Origin: Thauera sp. GDN1
GTDB lineage: Bacteria > Pseudomonadota > Gammaproteobacteria > Burkholderiales > Rhodocyclaceae
Length of the DNA stretch: 64,000 nucleotides
Assembly (NCBI RefSeq): GCF_029223545.1
Contig: NZ_CP097870.1
Span: 3,720,001 to 3,784,000 of the forward strand
Direction: 5' to 3'
The number at the start of each line of letters is the position of its first letter. Within the stretch, counting starts at the first letter, position 1. The notes beneath the pieces are model-generated. The model was not told the origin of the DNA and made no database searches. It saw only the letters and a list, made by a program, of their open reading frames with translations. Made by a program: the position numbers and the translations under genes. Below, piece by piece: positions 30,697-38,898 of the stretch.

Positions 30697-30717
30697 TCGG
30701 GGCCCGTCCCCCATTTC
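30697..30717 (-). repeat. Degenerate RAYT-associated repeat (R0)
   Basis: TCGGGGCCCGTCCCCCATTTC resembles the inverse form of the repeat copies at 31354 and 31448 (GGGGTCTGTCCCC-ATTT). It lies just upstream of the pilin control region. The similarity is imperfect. Confidence 0.5.
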
Positions 30718-30736
30718 ACCCCCCACGCCCTCCTAT

Positions 30737-30751
30737 TGTCAGAAGTTGACA
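30737..30751. promoter_or_regulatory. Putative PilR binding palindrome
   Basis: TGTCA-N5-TGACA is a perfect inverted repeat about 90 bp upstream of the sigma-54 promoter, with another TTGTCAG at about 30769. PilR-type activators bind TGTC-rich sites at this distance. The assignment is inference. Confidence 0.55.
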
Positions 30752-30837
30752 GGCCGATGCACGGCGCTTGTCAGCTGTGGACCTGGATTCATGTCAAGGC
30801 AGCGGAACTACGTCACGAAAAACCGCTGTCATGAGGA

Positions 30838-30853
30838 TGGCACGCGCCTTGCT
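30838..30853 (+). promoter_or_regulatory. Sigma-54 promoter of the pilin gene
   Basis: TGGCACGCGCCTTGCT matches the sigma-54 consensus TGGCAC-N5-TTGCW exactly. It lies 51 nt before the pilin ATG, as expected for a PilSR-controlled pilA. Confidence 0.88.
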
Positions 30854-30904
30854 GAAGGAGGAACAAGCGGGTTTTCCGCGGTTTCCCCCTAAAGGAGAAG
30901 TGAC

Positions 30905-31345
30905 ATGAAAAAGATCCAGCAAGGTTTCACGCTGATCGAACTGATGATCGTCGTGGCTATCATCGGCATTCTGGCGGCGATTGCGATTCCAATGTACGGC
31001 GACTATACGTCGCGCGCTCGCGCTGCGGGTGCAATGAGCGAAATCACTTCGACAAAGACAGCAATCGCCGTGTGTTTTCAAGAGTTGGGCACATTGACGG
31101 GATGCAGTGCAGGATCCAACGGTGTTCCCACGATTCAAACCACCGAAAACATTACTACGGTGACCTCGGTCACTGACGGTGTCATCACGGTCACCACCGG
31201 TGCGACACTTACCGATGGAACCAATCTGACGATCGTCGATACTCCGAGTGTGGCTGCAGGCGACGCAAACATGACATGGACGAACAGCGGAACCAGCTGC
31301 AACGACACGCGTGGCTTCAAGTCCGGTCAAGGCGACTGCCCGTAA
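30905..31345 (+). CDS. pilA: Type IV pilin (major pilin PilA-like)
   Basis: A 146-residue type IVa prepilin. A short leader MKKIQQG is cleaved before F in [19 protein letters not shown], with Glu5 of the mature protein present. The C-terminal disulfide loop is closed by [14 protein letters not shown]. An internal Cys pair ([11 protein letters not shown]) may form a second disulfide. AAAGGAG lies upstream. Codon and base use are more AT-rich than in the neighbours. The gene has its own sigma-54 promoter and terminator and sits among transposase-associated repeats, so transfer is plausible. Confidence 0.93.
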   Translation: MKKIQQGFTLIELMIVVAIIGILAAIAIPMYGDYTSRARAAGAMSEITSTKTAIAVCFQELGTLTGCSAGSNGVPTIQTTENITTVTSVTDGVITVTTGATLTDGTNLTIVDTPSVAAGDANMTWTNSGTSCNDTRGFKSGQGDCP

Positions 31346-31353
31346 GAGATAGC

Positions 31354-31380
31354 GAAATAGGGGACAGACCCCAATTTCCC
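31354..31380 (+). repeat. RAYT-associated repeat copy R1
   Basis: GAAATAGGGGACAGACCCC, then AATTTCCC, directly after the pilin stop. The element has an internal GGGG-ACAGA-CCCC palindrome. A near-identical copy (R2) follows 67 nt later. Confidence 0.82.
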
Positions 31381-31402
31381 ACCTAGCCTAGCCGCATCCC
31401 AA

Positions 31403-31434
31403 AACCCGCCGCGCACACGCCCGGCGGGTTTTCC
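31403..31434 (+). terminator. Intrinsic terminator of the pilin gene
   Basis: AACCCGCCG (31403-31411) pairs with CGGCGGGTT (31422-31430) and is followed by TTTCC. It lies between repeat copies R1 and R2. Confidence 0.83.
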
Positions 31435-31447
31435 TTTCTATACACTG

Positions 31448-31474
31448 GAAATAGGGAACAGACCCCAATTTCCC
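31448..31474 (+). repeat. RAYT-associated repeat copy R2
   Basis: GAAATAGGGAACAGACCCC, then AATTTCCC. It adjoins the 3' end of the transposase remnant on its minus strand. Confidence 0.82.
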
Positions 31475-31905
31475 TATTTGAACCACTCCCCGCTCAGCTC
31501 CACCTCCGACCCGCGCGGCGGACACCCCGCCTTGCCCCGGGTGACACGCCGACCGAGCACACCTGCAAGTTGGGCGGCGAAGCGGTCGTTCCCGAGCGCA
31601 TGGTTGCCCTTGGTCGCCGCGCGAATCCGATCGACCTCGCCGGGCTCGAGGGCATGTCGAAACAGCTCGCGGTAACGCTCGGCGCATGTCCGACGATCGC
31701 CGCCGAGAGCCGCGAAGACAGGATGAGGCCGGATCGGCGCGTCCTCTTCACCCCGAGCATTGGCGCGGCAACTCGACCGGCGGCAGGCGCCGGGATGACC
31801 CACCATGCCGACCCGCACCGGATCGAGTTCGATATAGCGCATGCAGCTCGGCAGGTAGCGGTCGTCCTGCCCGAGCCAGTCGAGGTAGCAGCGGCGGAAT
31901 CGGGG
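31474..31905 (-). pseudogene. REP-associated tyrosine transposase (RAYT, Y1/IS200-like), truncated
   Basis: The open part (31474-31842) encodes the C-terminal region of a RAYT: MRYIELDPVRVGMVGHPG, CRRSSCRANARGEEDA, then ERYRELFRHAL, IRAATKGNHALGNDRF and LGRRVTRGKAG. Upstream codons still read DWLGQDDRYLPSC, the usual lead-in. The N-terminal catalytic part (HUH and Tyr) is missing, so it is inactive. Full RAYTs mobilise or maintain REP sequences. Repeat copies R2 and R3 flank it in inverted orientation. Confidence 0.8.
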
Positions 31906-31910
31906 TCCGG

Positions 31911-31933
31911 AATTGGGGTCTTTCCTCTATTCC
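31911..31933 (-). repeat. RAYT-associated repeat copy R3 (inverted)
   Basis: AATTGGGGTCTTTCCTCTATTCC is an inverted, slightly diverged copy of R1/R2. It lies between the transposase remnant and higA. Confidence 0.72.
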
Positions 31934-31949
31934 GCCATTGCGTCCGCCG

Positions 31950-32237
31950 TCAGGCGCCGATGCGCGCTACCGGTGCGCGCGCCTTGGCACGTTCACCCGC
32001 GCTCCACAGGTCGCGCTGTGCCTGGAGCTTCAGCCAGTAGCCCGGCGTTGTGCCCAAGGCCTCGGAGAGGCGCAGGTCGGTGTCGGCCGTGACCGCTGCA
32101 TGCCCATGCAGGATGCGCGAAAGCATGACGCGGCTGATGCCGATGTGCGCGGCAAAGGCCGTCACGCTCAGGTTCAGGTCTTCGAGCCAGCCGGCCAGCA
32201 GGTCGCCGGGAGGAGCGGGGTCGTGCATGTCCATCAT
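31950..32237 (-). CDS. higA: HigA family antitoxin (XRE HTH)
   Basis: A 95-residue HigA/VapI-type antitoxin. The HTH reads LSVTAFAAHIGISRVMLSRI, then LHGHAAVTADTDLRLSEALG and TPGYWLKLQAQRDLW, the family hallmark. It is 8 nt downstream of higB, in the toxin-first order typical of higBA. It should neutralise HigB and repress the shared promoter. Three ATGs are close together (32237, 32234, 32228); the first is used. Confidence 0.9.
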   Translation of the reverse strand: MMDMHDPAPPGDLLAGWLEDLNLSVTAFAAHIGISRVMLSRILHGHAAVTADTDLRLSEALGTTPGYWLKLQAQRDLWSAGERAKARAPVARIGA

Positions 32238-32245
32238 CTCGGGTC

Positions 32246-32524
32246 TCAGTGGTAGTCGAGGTAATCGAGCAGCTCCACGTCCGTGCCATGGAAACGGAAT
32301 GTCAGCCGCCAGTTGGCTTGCACCGTCAAGGACAGGAAGCCCGCGCGATCGCCGCTCAGACCATGCAAATGCCACGACGGACGGGCAAGGTCGGCGGGGC
32401 TGGCGGCAGCGTTCAGCGCGGTCAGCATCTCCCGCAGCCGCTTGCCGTGCATTGGCTGGATGCCAGCTTGCACGCCGGTGCGGAAGAATGCTTCGAGCCC
32501 CTTGTGACGGAACGAGACAATCAT
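32246..32524 (-). CDS. higB: HigB family toxin (RelE superfamily mRNA interferase)
   Basis: A 92-residue HigB toxin, full length, which should cleave mRNA on translating ribosomes. Typical blocks are IVSFRHKGLEAFFRTG, RLREMLTALNAA, HGLSGDRAGFLSLTVQANWR and TFRFHGTDVELLDYLDYH. Possible operator: ATTG-CTTTA-CAAT at 32537-32549, 13 nt upstream of the start. Confidence 0.92.
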   Translation of the reverse strand: MIVSFRHKGLEAFFRTGVQAGIQPMHGKRLREMLTALNAAASPADLARPSWHLHGLSGDRAGFLSLTVQANWRLTFRFHGTDVELLDYLDYH

Positions 32525-32536
32525 AGTCTGTATATC

Positions 32537-32549
32537 ATTGCTTTACAAT
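32537..32549. promoter_or_regulatory. Possible higBA operator palindrome
   Basis: ATTG-N5-CAAT is an inverted repeat overlapping the likely promoter region just upstream of higB. The arms are short, so this is weak evidence. The rest of the 32525-32741 gap holds only the repeat copy at 32701. Confidence 0.4.
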
Positions 32550-32700
32550 TAGCAGGGACGCCGCAGAAGCCGGTGGGCAGGGCCAGCCGCTCCGTGCCTG
32601 ATCAGCGGCCACGATGAATGATATATGCATATACACGACAATCGATCGAGGCAACGGCGGCGGCAGTCGAAGCAAACCGGGCGGCGGAATTGGCGCGGCG

Positions 32701-32724
32701 GAATTGGGGTCTGTCCCCTATTTC
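32701..32724 (-). repeat. RAYT-associated repeat copy R4 (inverted)
   Basis: GAATTGGGGTCTGTCCCC, then TATTTC, is the exact inverse form of R1. A direct GCGGCGGAATTGG duplication precedes it. With R3 it brackets higBA. Confidence 0.82.
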
Positions 32725-32741
32725 CTCCTATTTCCTTCTCG

Positions 32742-33128
32742 TCACCACAAGGTTGCCGTCGCGAACAACGCGAACGCCGGATCTCGGGTGACAAGCACGA
32801 GGCCCTCCAGCTCGGTCTGTGCCGCCAGCATGCGGTCGAAGGGGTCGCGATGCTCGACTGCATAGCCGCCGGCCTTGAGGCAGTGGTAGTAGCTCACCGG
32901 GAGATGCTGGAAGCCATCGGCCGACACCAGCTCGTCGAAGCGGCCGACGGCCTCGCCGGCTTCGCCGAGCTTGCCGAGACGGTGCTTGGTCGCCAGTTCC
33001 CATGCAGTGGCCGCGCTCACGAGCACCGTGTCGAGCGGGTCGGCAATGGCGCGCCGCGCGTTTGCGGAGAGCTGCGGGTCGTCGGTCCACCACCACAGCA
33101 GCGCGTGCGTGTCGAGCAGCAGACGCAT
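32742..33128 (-). CDS. PIN-domain toxin (VapC-like)
   Basis: A 128-residue PIN-domain RNase. Catalytic acids are in [38 protein letters not shown] and LVTRDPAF. It pairs with the Phd-type antitoxin upstream. An in-frame GTG at 33134 overlaps the antitoxin stop as GTGA; the ATG at 33128 is 3 nt past that stop. All key acidic residues are present, so the toxin looks intact. Confidence 0.9.
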   Translation of the reverse strand: MRLLLDTHALLWWWTDDPQLSANARRAIADPLDTVLVSAATAWELATKHRLGKLGEAGEAVGRFDELVSADGFQHLPVSYYHCLKAGGYAVEHRDPFDRMLAAQTELEGLVLVTRDPAFALFATATLW

Positions 33129-33130
33129 CG

Positions 33131-33364
33131 TCACTCCCAGGCGGCCAGCTCTTCGGCGGGCAGCGGCTCGAAGAAGGCCGCGGACAGCCGCTTGCCAGCG
33201 AGGCGACCGGGCTTGCGGACAGCGCCCTCATCGGGCGCGAGGGGTACGAGCCGCGCATAGGGCTTCCCCGCCTTGGCAAGAATGATCTCCTGCCCGGCAT
33301 GCGCCTGCTCGAGCAAGCGCGAGAACTGGGTCTTGGCTTCGTGGACGTTGACGGTCAGCGGCAT
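33131..33364 (-). CDS. Phd/YefM family antitoxin
   Basis: A 77-residue antitoxin with the Phd fold ([36 protein letters not shown]) and a Pro/Glu-rich C-terminal tail for toxin binding. It is the first gene of the Phd/PIN operon. Two direct CGGACTAAGT repeats 13 bp apart lie 12-34 nt upstream and may be its operator. Confidence 0.9.
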   Translation of the reverse strand: MPLTVNVHEAKTQFSRLLEQAHAGQEIILAKAGKPYARLVPLAPDEGAVRKPGRLAGKRLSAAFFEPLPAEELAAWE

Positions 33365-33375
33365 GGCGCACCTAT

Positions 33376-33398
33376 CGGACTAAGTTACCGGACTAAGT
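33376..33398. promoter_or_regulatory. Direct-repeat operator candidate of the Phd/PIN operon
   Basis: CGGACTAAGT occurs at 33376-33385 and 33389-33398, a 13-bp period. This would suit cooperative binding of antitoxin dimers to the promoter. Confidence 0.5.
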
Positions 33399-33625
33399 CT
33401 AGAGCAGGCCATGTTCGACGGCAAGGAGAAGGGAGCCGCGGATTGGCGCTGGTTTGGCTCGACGACGAATCGTTGGTAAAGCGACTGCAATCGAAGCAAG
33501 TGGTAGCCGACCGCCTGTTCGCCCCGATTGACATCCCATCGCCGGCGGGCGCAGTGTCCTCATGCCGCTCGGCAGCCGTCCCGGCCTCCGCCTGGCGCGA
33601 CGACACCCCCACAGGAGACGAGCCC

Positions 33626-33874
33626 ATGTCCGAACAACGTGAACCCCATATCGCACAGAAATCGCCCTACGCCGTCGAGCTCGAGGCCGGCAAGCAGTAC
33701 TTCTGGTGCGCCTGTGGATTGAGCAAGAACCAGCCCTTCTGCGACGGCTCGCACAAGGGCACGGGCTTCAGTCCGACCGGCTTCACCGCCGAGAAGTCGG
33801 GCACGGTCTATCTGTGCGGCTGCAAGCACACGGCCAAGCCGCCGTATTGCGACGGCACACACACCAAGCTCTGA
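33626..33874 (+). CDS. CDGSH iron-sulfur domain protein (two motifs)
   Basis: An 82-residue protein with tandem CDGSH motifs, [16 protein letters not shown] and [16 protein letters not shown]. Each should ligand one [2Fe-2S] cluster by three Cys and one His. Such proteins are cytoplasmic redox or cluster-transfer factors. The ATG has AGGAG 8 nt upstream. It lies at the right border of the accessory stretch. Confidence 0.93.
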   Translation: MSEQREPHIAQKSPYAVELEAGKQYFWCACGLSKNQPFCDGSHKGTGFSPTGFTAEKSGTVYLCGCKHTAKPPYCDGTHTKL

Positions 33875-33924
33875 CGGGCGGGGCGCAGGCGGGCGGCCGG
33901 GGGCAGCGAAAGTCTCCGCCCACG

Positions 33925-34497
33925 CTACTCGCCCTCCACCCCCTCGAAGATCTCGGCCACCGGGCAGCGGAAATCGACGCTGGCGAGTTCCAGCGCCTCG
34001 TCGAGCGCGAAGGGATACAGCACCCAGTGCCCGGTGGCGTCGCGGCGGAAGACCTCGATGCGGCGCTGCTCGAGGGAAACGAGCACGTATTCCTGCAGCG
34101 AGGCCAGTGTACGGTAGGCGGCGAACTTGTTGCCGCGGTCGTAGGCCTCGGTGGTGGGCGACAGGACTTCGACGATCAGCAGCGGATGGCGCTTGACGTG
34201 GCTCGCTTCCGGCGCGCGGTCGCGCGCGTCGCAGGTGACGAGGATGTCGGGGTAGAAGAAGGCGTTGGCGGCCTCGACGTGGACCTTCATGTCGGCGATG
34301 AAGGGCTTGCAGGGGGTGCCACGGGAATTCGCATGCAGGCTGGCGAAGAGATTCCCCGCCGCCGTGCCGTGCGCGTCCGAAGCGCCGCTCATCGCGAACA
34401 CCTCGCCATCGACGAATTCGTTGCGGCCGGGCTGGTCCTGCTCCCAGACGAGGTAGTCGTCGGGACCGAAAGGGATCTTGGCTTGGGGCAGGCTCAT
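33925..34497 (-). CDS. Uma2 family (DUF820) restriction endonuclease-like protein
   Basis: A 190-residue Uma2-family protein with a PD-(D/E)XK-like core. Family blocks are DYLVWEQDQPGRNEFVDGEV, HGTAAGNLFASLH, FFYPDILVTCD (the PD motif) and PLLIVEVLSPTTEAYDRGNK with its catalytic EVLS. These proteins are common in accessory regions of environmental bacteria and cyanobacteria; the function is unproven. GAGGAAG precedes the start. Confidence 0.9.
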   Translation of the reverse strand: MSLPQAKIPFGPDDYLVWEQDQPGRNEFVDGEVFAMSGASDAHGTAAGNLFASLHANSRGTPCKPFIADMKVHVEAANAFFYPDILVTCDARDRAPEASHVKRHPLLIVEVLSPTTEAYDRGNKFAAYRTLASLQEYVLVSLEQRRIEVFRRDATGHWVLYPFALDEALELASVDFRCPVAEIFEGVEGE

Positions 34498-34643
34498 GGT
34501 CTTCCTCGCTGCGCATCAGGGATTAACCGCTTCGAGCATAGCGGTGGTGGGCGGGGCGGGCAATCGCGCGGCTTGATCCCGCACAGGGCGTCCGCCGGCC
34601 AGGTCTGGGACAATGGCGCCCGCTCCACGACGGATCCCCGACC

Positions 34644-34997
34644 ATGCCCGCGCCCTCTCCCGCGGCCGACGCGCCGCCCGCCCTCCTCGTCCTGACAAAC
34701 CTGCCCGACGCCGCGCAGGCGCAGACGCTCGCCGCGGCGCTGGTCGAGGCGCGCCTGGCGGCCTGCGTGAACATCCTCGCGCCGTGCGCCTCGGTGTATC
34801 GATGGAACGGCGCGGTCGAGACCGCGACCGAGGTGCCGCTGCTGATCAAGACCACGCCGGCGCGCTACGCAGCGCTCGAGGCGGCGATCCGCGCCCGTCA
34901 TCCGTATGAACTTCCCGAGATCGTGGCAGTCCCTGTGACGCAGGGCCTGCCCGGGTATCTCGACTGGGTCGCTGCCGAAACCGCGTCCGCCGACTGA
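34644..34997 (+). CDS. cutA: Divalent-cation tolerance protein CutA
   Basis: A 117-residue CutA1 trimeric protein. It shows LVLTNLPDAAQAQTLAAALV, RLAACVNILAPCASVYRWNG, and the C-terminal HPYELPEIVAVPVTQGLPGY. It is linked to copper tolerance in E. coli, where cutA also neighbours dsbD (dipZ), as here. Confidence 0.95.
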   Translation: MPAPSPAADAPPALLVLTNLPDAAQAQTLAAALVEARLAACVNILAPCASVYRWNGAVETATEVPLLIKTTPARYAALEAAIRARHPYELPEIVAVPVTQGLPGYLDWVAAETASAD

Positions 34998-35016
34998 GCG
35001 CCGCGCGCAAACCTTC

Positions 35017-36864
35017 ATGAAGATCACGATGCATCGTCTGCTCCTGCTGCTCGCGCTGGTCGCGAGCCTCCTCGCCCCCACGCTGTCCCGCGCCAATCCG
35101 ATCGAACCCGAGAAGGCCTTCGCGATGCGCGCGCAGGCGCTCGATGCACAAACGGTGGAGGTGGTGTTCGAGGTCGCCAAGGACTACTACCTGTACGGCG
35201 ACAAGTTCCGCTTCGAGGCCGAGCCCGCCGAGGTCACTTTCGGCCCGCCCGAGAAGCCGCTGGGCAAGAAGCACAAGGACGACTTCTTCGGCGAGGTGGA
35301 GACCCACCGCAAGACGCTGCGCATCCTGCTGCCGGTGCAGGCGCCCGCGGGCACGACGCGCTTCGAGCTGTTCGCCACCGTGCAGGGCTGCTGGGACGGC
35401 GGCATCTGCTACCCGCCGACCACGCAGCAGGCCTCGATCGACCTCGCCGCGCCGCCGCAGAAGAGCGGTGGCGGCTTCCTCGACAGCGTGCTGCGCGGCG
35501 ATGCGGGCGCTTCCGCCGCAGGCGTGGCCGCGAGCCCCGCCGGCACGGATGCGCCTGCGGACGGCGCCGTGTCCAGCGACGAGACCGGCGACATCGCCCG
35601 CCTGCTCGCCGGCGCCAGCGTGCCGATCGTGCTGCTGAGCTTCTTCGGCTTCGGCCTGCTGCTCGCGTTCACGCCCTGCACCTTCCCGATGATCCCGATC
35701 CTGTCGGGCATCATCGTCGGCCAGGGCAACAAGGTCTCGCACATGCGCGCCTTCGTGCTGTCGCTGGCCTACGTGCTGGGCATGGCGGCGACCTACGCGC
35801 TGGCCGGCGTCGCCGCCGGCATGACCGGCACCATGCTGACCGCCGCGCTGCAGAACGTGTGGGTGCTGGGCGCCTTCGCGCTGCTGTTCGTGCTGCTGTC
35901 GCTGTCGATGTTCGGCTTCTACGAGCTGCAGCTGCCCACCGCGCTGCAGAGCCGGCTCGCCACCACCGCCAGCCACGGCAAGGGCGGCAGCCTGGGCGGG
36001 GTGACCGTGATGGGCGTGCTGTCGGCGCTGATCGTCGGCCCCTGCGTGGCGGCGCCGCTGGCCGGCGCGCTGCTCTACATCGCGCAGACCGGCGACGCGG
36101 TGCTCGGCGGCTGGGCGCTGTTCGTGATGGGCCTGGGCATGGGCGCGCCGCTGCTGGCGGTGGGCGTGGCCTCGCGCAGCCTGCTGCCCAAGGTCGGGCC
36201 GTGGATGGAAGGCGTCAAGAAGGCCTTCGGCGTGATGCTGCTGGCGGTGGCACTGTGGATGATCACCCCGGTGATCCCGCCGCTGGCGATGATGCTGGGC
36301 TGGGCGGCGCTGCTGCTGTTCTCGGCCATCTTCCTGCACGCCATCGACCCGCTGCCGCACAACGCCAAGGGCTGGCAGCGCTTCTGGAAGGGCGTGGGCG
36401 TGGTGCTGCTGCTCGCCGGCGCGGCGATCCTGGTGGGCGCGCTTGCCGGCTCGCGCGACCCGCTGCAGCCGCTGTCGGTGCTGCGCGCGCAGGCCGCGGC
36501 GCCGGTGAATGTGCCGCAGTTCGAGAAGGTGAACTCCATCGCCGAGCTCGACGCGCGCCTCGCCCAGACCGACCGCCCGGTGATGCTCGACTTCTATGCC
36601 GACTGGTGCGTGTCGTGCAAGGAGATGGAGCGCTTCACCTTCAGCGACGCGCGCGTGGCCGAGCGCATGGGCCGCATGCTGCTTCTCAAGGCCGACGTCA
36701 CCGCCAACAACGACGAACACAAGGCCCTGCTCAAGCGCTTCGGCCTGTTCGGCCCGCCGGGCATCATCTTCTTCGACGGCCAGGGCAAGGAGCGCGAAGG
36801 CATGCGCGTGGTGGGCTTCATGAAGGCGGAACCGTTCGCGACGGTGCTGGACCGGGCGCTCTGA
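35017..36864 (+). CDS. dsbD: Thiol:disulfide interchange protein DsbD
   Basis: A 615-residue three-domain protein that carries electrons from cytoplasmic thioredoxin to periplasmic reductants. A signal peptide ([20 protein letters not shown]) leads the alpha domain, with C125 and C131 in [12 protein letters not shown]. The eight-helix beta domain has C221 ([14 protein letters not shown]) and C343 ([12 protein letters not shown]). The C-terminal thioredoxin domain has C531-VS-C534. All six redox cysteines are present. It is 19 nt after cutA. Confidence 0.96.
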   Translation: MKITMHRLLLLLALVASLLAPTLSRANPIEPEKAFAMRAQALDAQTVEVVFEVAKDYYLYGDKFRFEAEPAEVTFGPPEKPLGKKHKDDFFGEVETHRKTLRILLPVQAPAGTTRFELFATVQGCWDGGICYPPTTQQASIDLAAPPQKSGGGFLDSVLRGDAGASAAGVAASPAGTDAPADGAVSSDETGDIARLLAGASVPIVLLSFFGFGLLLAFTPCTFPMIPILSGIIVGQGNKVSHMRAFVLSLAYVLGMAATYALAGVAAGMTGTMLTAALQNVWVLGAFALLFVLLSLSMFGFYELQLPTALQSRLATTASHGKGGSLGGVTVMGVLSALIVGPCVAAPLAGALLYIAQTGDAVLGGWALFVMGLGMGAPLLAVGVASRSLLPKVGPWMEGVKKAFGVMLLAVALWMITPVIPPLAMMLGWAALLLFSAIFLHAIDPLPHNAKGWQRFWKGVGVVLLLAGAAILVGALAGSRDPLQPLSVLRAQAAAPVNVPQFEKVNSIAELDARLAQTDRPVMLDFYADWCVSCKEMERFTFSDARVAERMGRMLLLKADVTANNDEHKALLKRFGLFGPPGIIFFDGQGKEREGMRVVGFMKAEPFATVLDRAL

Positions 36865-36875
36865 GGAAAAACAGC

Positions 36876-36981
36876 TCGCGGCTTCCGCCGCTCCCACAGT
36901 TGCGCGTGCTGTGTTGGCGGCTTCCGCGGCTCCTGCTGCGGTGCGCGGCGAGGTTTGCCGTGGGAGCGGCGGGAGCCGCGA
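36876..36981. repeat. REP-like palindromes, CTTCCG variant
   Basis: A reverse copy at 36876-36897 (TCGCGGCTTCCGCCGCTCCCAC), a degraded reverse copy near 36915-36936, and a forward copy at 36960-36981 (GCGGCGGGAGCCGCGA core). They occupy most of the 250-nt gap between dsbD and ribE. No FMN riboswitch is visible here. Confidence 0.85.
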
Positions 36982-37114
36982 AAACAGCGCTCAAGCCCGC
37001 GCTGACTTCGCGGAACATACGGCGGCAGCCACCCCACGGAAAACCGCCCCAACCCGGCCAAGCCCCGGTTTTTCCCCTACAATCCCGCCTTTCCCCTTTC
37101 GGTTCAAACCCTTC

Positions 37115-37726
37115 ATGTTCTCCGGCATCGTCGCGGCCGTCGGCCGCATCGAACACATCGAGCCGCTCGCGGACGGCATCCGCCTCACCGTCGACACCAA
37201 CGGCCTGGACCTGTCCGACGTCATCGTCGGCGACAGCGTCGCCCACAGCGGCGTGTGCCTGACCGTGATCGAGATGAACGGCCCCAGGCTCAAGTACGAC
37301 GTCTCGCGCGAGACGCTGAACTGCACCGTGGGCCTGGATGCGGTGGGCAACGAGGTGAACCTGGAGAAGGCGCTGCGCCTGGCCGACCGCCTCGGCGGAC
37401 ACCTGGTCACCGGCCATGTGGATGGCGTGGGCGAGGTGGTGAAGTTCGCGCCCATCGGCGAGAGCCACGAGCTGGTGATCCGCGCCCCGGCGACGATCGC
37501 CGGCTACATCGCCAAGAAGGGTTCGATCACCGTCAATGGCGTGAGCCTCACCGTGAACCGCGTCGAAGGCCGCGACTTCTGGATCAACCTGATCCCGCAC
37601 ACGGTGGCGATGACCAACCTCAAGCACCTGGCGGCCGGCAGCAAGGTCAACCTCGAGATCGACCTCATCGCCCGCTACGTCGAGCGCATGCTCGAGTGGA
37701 AGCGGGAAGAAGCGGCGCAGGCCTGA
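37115..37726 (+). CDS. ribE: Riboflavin synthase, alpha chain
   Basis: A 203-residue enzyme that dismutates two 6,7-dimethyl-8-ribityllumazine molecules to riboflavin. Two lumazine-binding barrels are present: [20 protein letters not shown] with [17 protein letters not shown], then [15 protein letters not shown] with [15 protein letters not shown]. The frame is open upstream, but the MFSGIV start is universal. ribBA, ribH and nusB follow in one operon. Confidence 0.96.
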   Translation: MFSGIVAAVGRIEHIEPLADGIRLTVDTNGLDLSDVIVGDSVAHSGVCLTVIEMNGPRLKYDVSRETLNCTVGLDAVGNEVNLEKALRLADRLGGHLVTGHVDGVGEVVKFAPIGESHELVIRAPATIAGYIAKKGSITVNGVSLTVNRVEGRDFWINLIPHTVAMTNLKHLAAGSKVNLEIDLIARYVERMLEWKREEAAQA

Positions 37727-37790
37727 TCGCCCCCGCCCAGCCCCCATGCCGCGCAGCCAGGCCAGCAAGAACGCACACAAAGGACACAGC

Positions 37791-38879
37791 ATGAGCGCAC
37801 TCGCGCCGATTACCGAGATCATCGCCGACATCAAGGCCGGCAGGATGGTCATCCTGGTGGACGAGGAAGACCGCGAGAACGAGGGCGACCTCGTGATGGC
37901 GGCCGAATTCGTCACGCCGGAAGCGATCAACTTCATGGCCAAGCACGGCCGCGGCCTGATCTGCCTGACGCTCACCGACGAGCGCTGCCGCCAGCTCGGC
38001 CTGCAGCAGATGGTGCGCGACAACCGCACGCCGCACGGCACCGCGTTCACGGTGTCGATCGAGGCCGCCACCGGCGTCACCACCGGCATCTCGGCGCACG
38101 ACCGCGCGCGCACCGTGCAGGTCGCGGTCGGCCGTCACGCCAGGCCCGAGGACATCGTCACCCCCGGTCACATCTTCCCGCTCACCGCGCAGAAGGGCGG
38201 TGTGCTGATCCGCGCCGGCCACACCGAGGCCGGCTGCGACCTCGCCCAGCTCGCCGGACTGGAACCGGCGGCGGTGATCTGCGAGATCCTCAAGGACGAC
38301 GGCACCATGGCGCGCCTGCCCGACCTCGTCGAGTTCGGCAAGGAGCACGGCCTCAAGATCGGCGCCATCCGCGACCTGATCGAATACCGCGCCGCCACCG
38401 AGCACCTGATCGAGAAGGTGAGCGAGAAGGAGGTCGACACCGCGCACGGCCGCTTCGTGCTGTCGGCCTTCGAGGACAAGACCTCGGGCGACGTGCATTT
38501 CGCCCTGTCGCGCGGCGACATCACGCCCGAGCGCGAGACCCTGGTGCGGGTGCACGAGCCGATCTCGGTGGTCGACTTCCTCGACCCGGCGAGCGGCCGC
38601 CACAGCTTCCCGGTCAATGACTCGCTGGCGACCCTGGCCACGGCCGAGGCCGGCGTGATCGTGCTGCTCTACCGCCCGATGTCGGGCCGCGAGCTGCTCG
38701 CCAGCCTCAACGGCACCCACGACCGCCCGGTGAAATGGGACGCGCGCCTGTTCGGCGTCGGCGCCCAGATCCTGCGCGCCCTGAACGTCGGCAAGATGCG
38801 CCTGCTCGCCAGCCCGCGCAAGATCCCGAGCATGACCGGCTTCGGGCTCGAGATCACCGGCTTCGTCGACAAGAACTGA
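37791..38879 (+). CDS. ribBA: 3,4-dihydroxy-2-butanone-4-phosphate synthase with degenerate GTP cyclohydrolase II domain
   Basis: A 362-residue fusion. The RibB half (about residues 1-205) has [26 protein letters not shown] and the catalytic [15 protein letters not shown]. The second half aligns with RibA but lacks its zinc-binding Cys-rich motif; at that place it reads [23 protein letters not shown] cyclohydrolase activity is therefore unlikely. This hybrid is usual in betaproteobacteria. The start [10 protein letters not shown] at 37791 is used; an ATG 45 nt upstream is less likely. Confidence 0.9.
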   Translation: MSALAPITEIIADIKAGRMVILVDEEDRENEGDLVMAAEFVTPEAINFMAKHGRGLICLTLTDERCRQLGLQQMVRDNRTPHGTAFTVSIEAATGVTTGISAHDRARTVQVAVGRHARPEDIVTPGHIFPLTAQKGGVLIRAGHTEAGCDLAQLAGLEPAAVICEILKDDGTMARLPDLVEFGKEHGLKIGAIRDLIEYRAATEHLIEKVSEKEVDTAHGRFVLSAFEDKTSGDVHFALSRGDITPERETLVRVHEPISVVDFLDPASGRHSFPVNDSLATLATAEAGVIVLLYRPMSGRELLASLNGTHDRPVKWDARLFGVGAQILRALNVGKMRLLASPRKIPSMTGFGLEITGFVDKN

Positions 38880-38898
38880 CCGAACTGCAGAGAACAGC

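Noticed and set aside
34846..36897. A 683-codon open frame opposite dsbD
   Set aside because: DsbD is intact with all six cysteines on the plus strand; the antisense translation is low-complexity Gln/His/Arg.
36865..37114. FMN riboswitch before ribE
   Set aside because: None of the conserved RFN blocks is present; the gap holds REP copies only.
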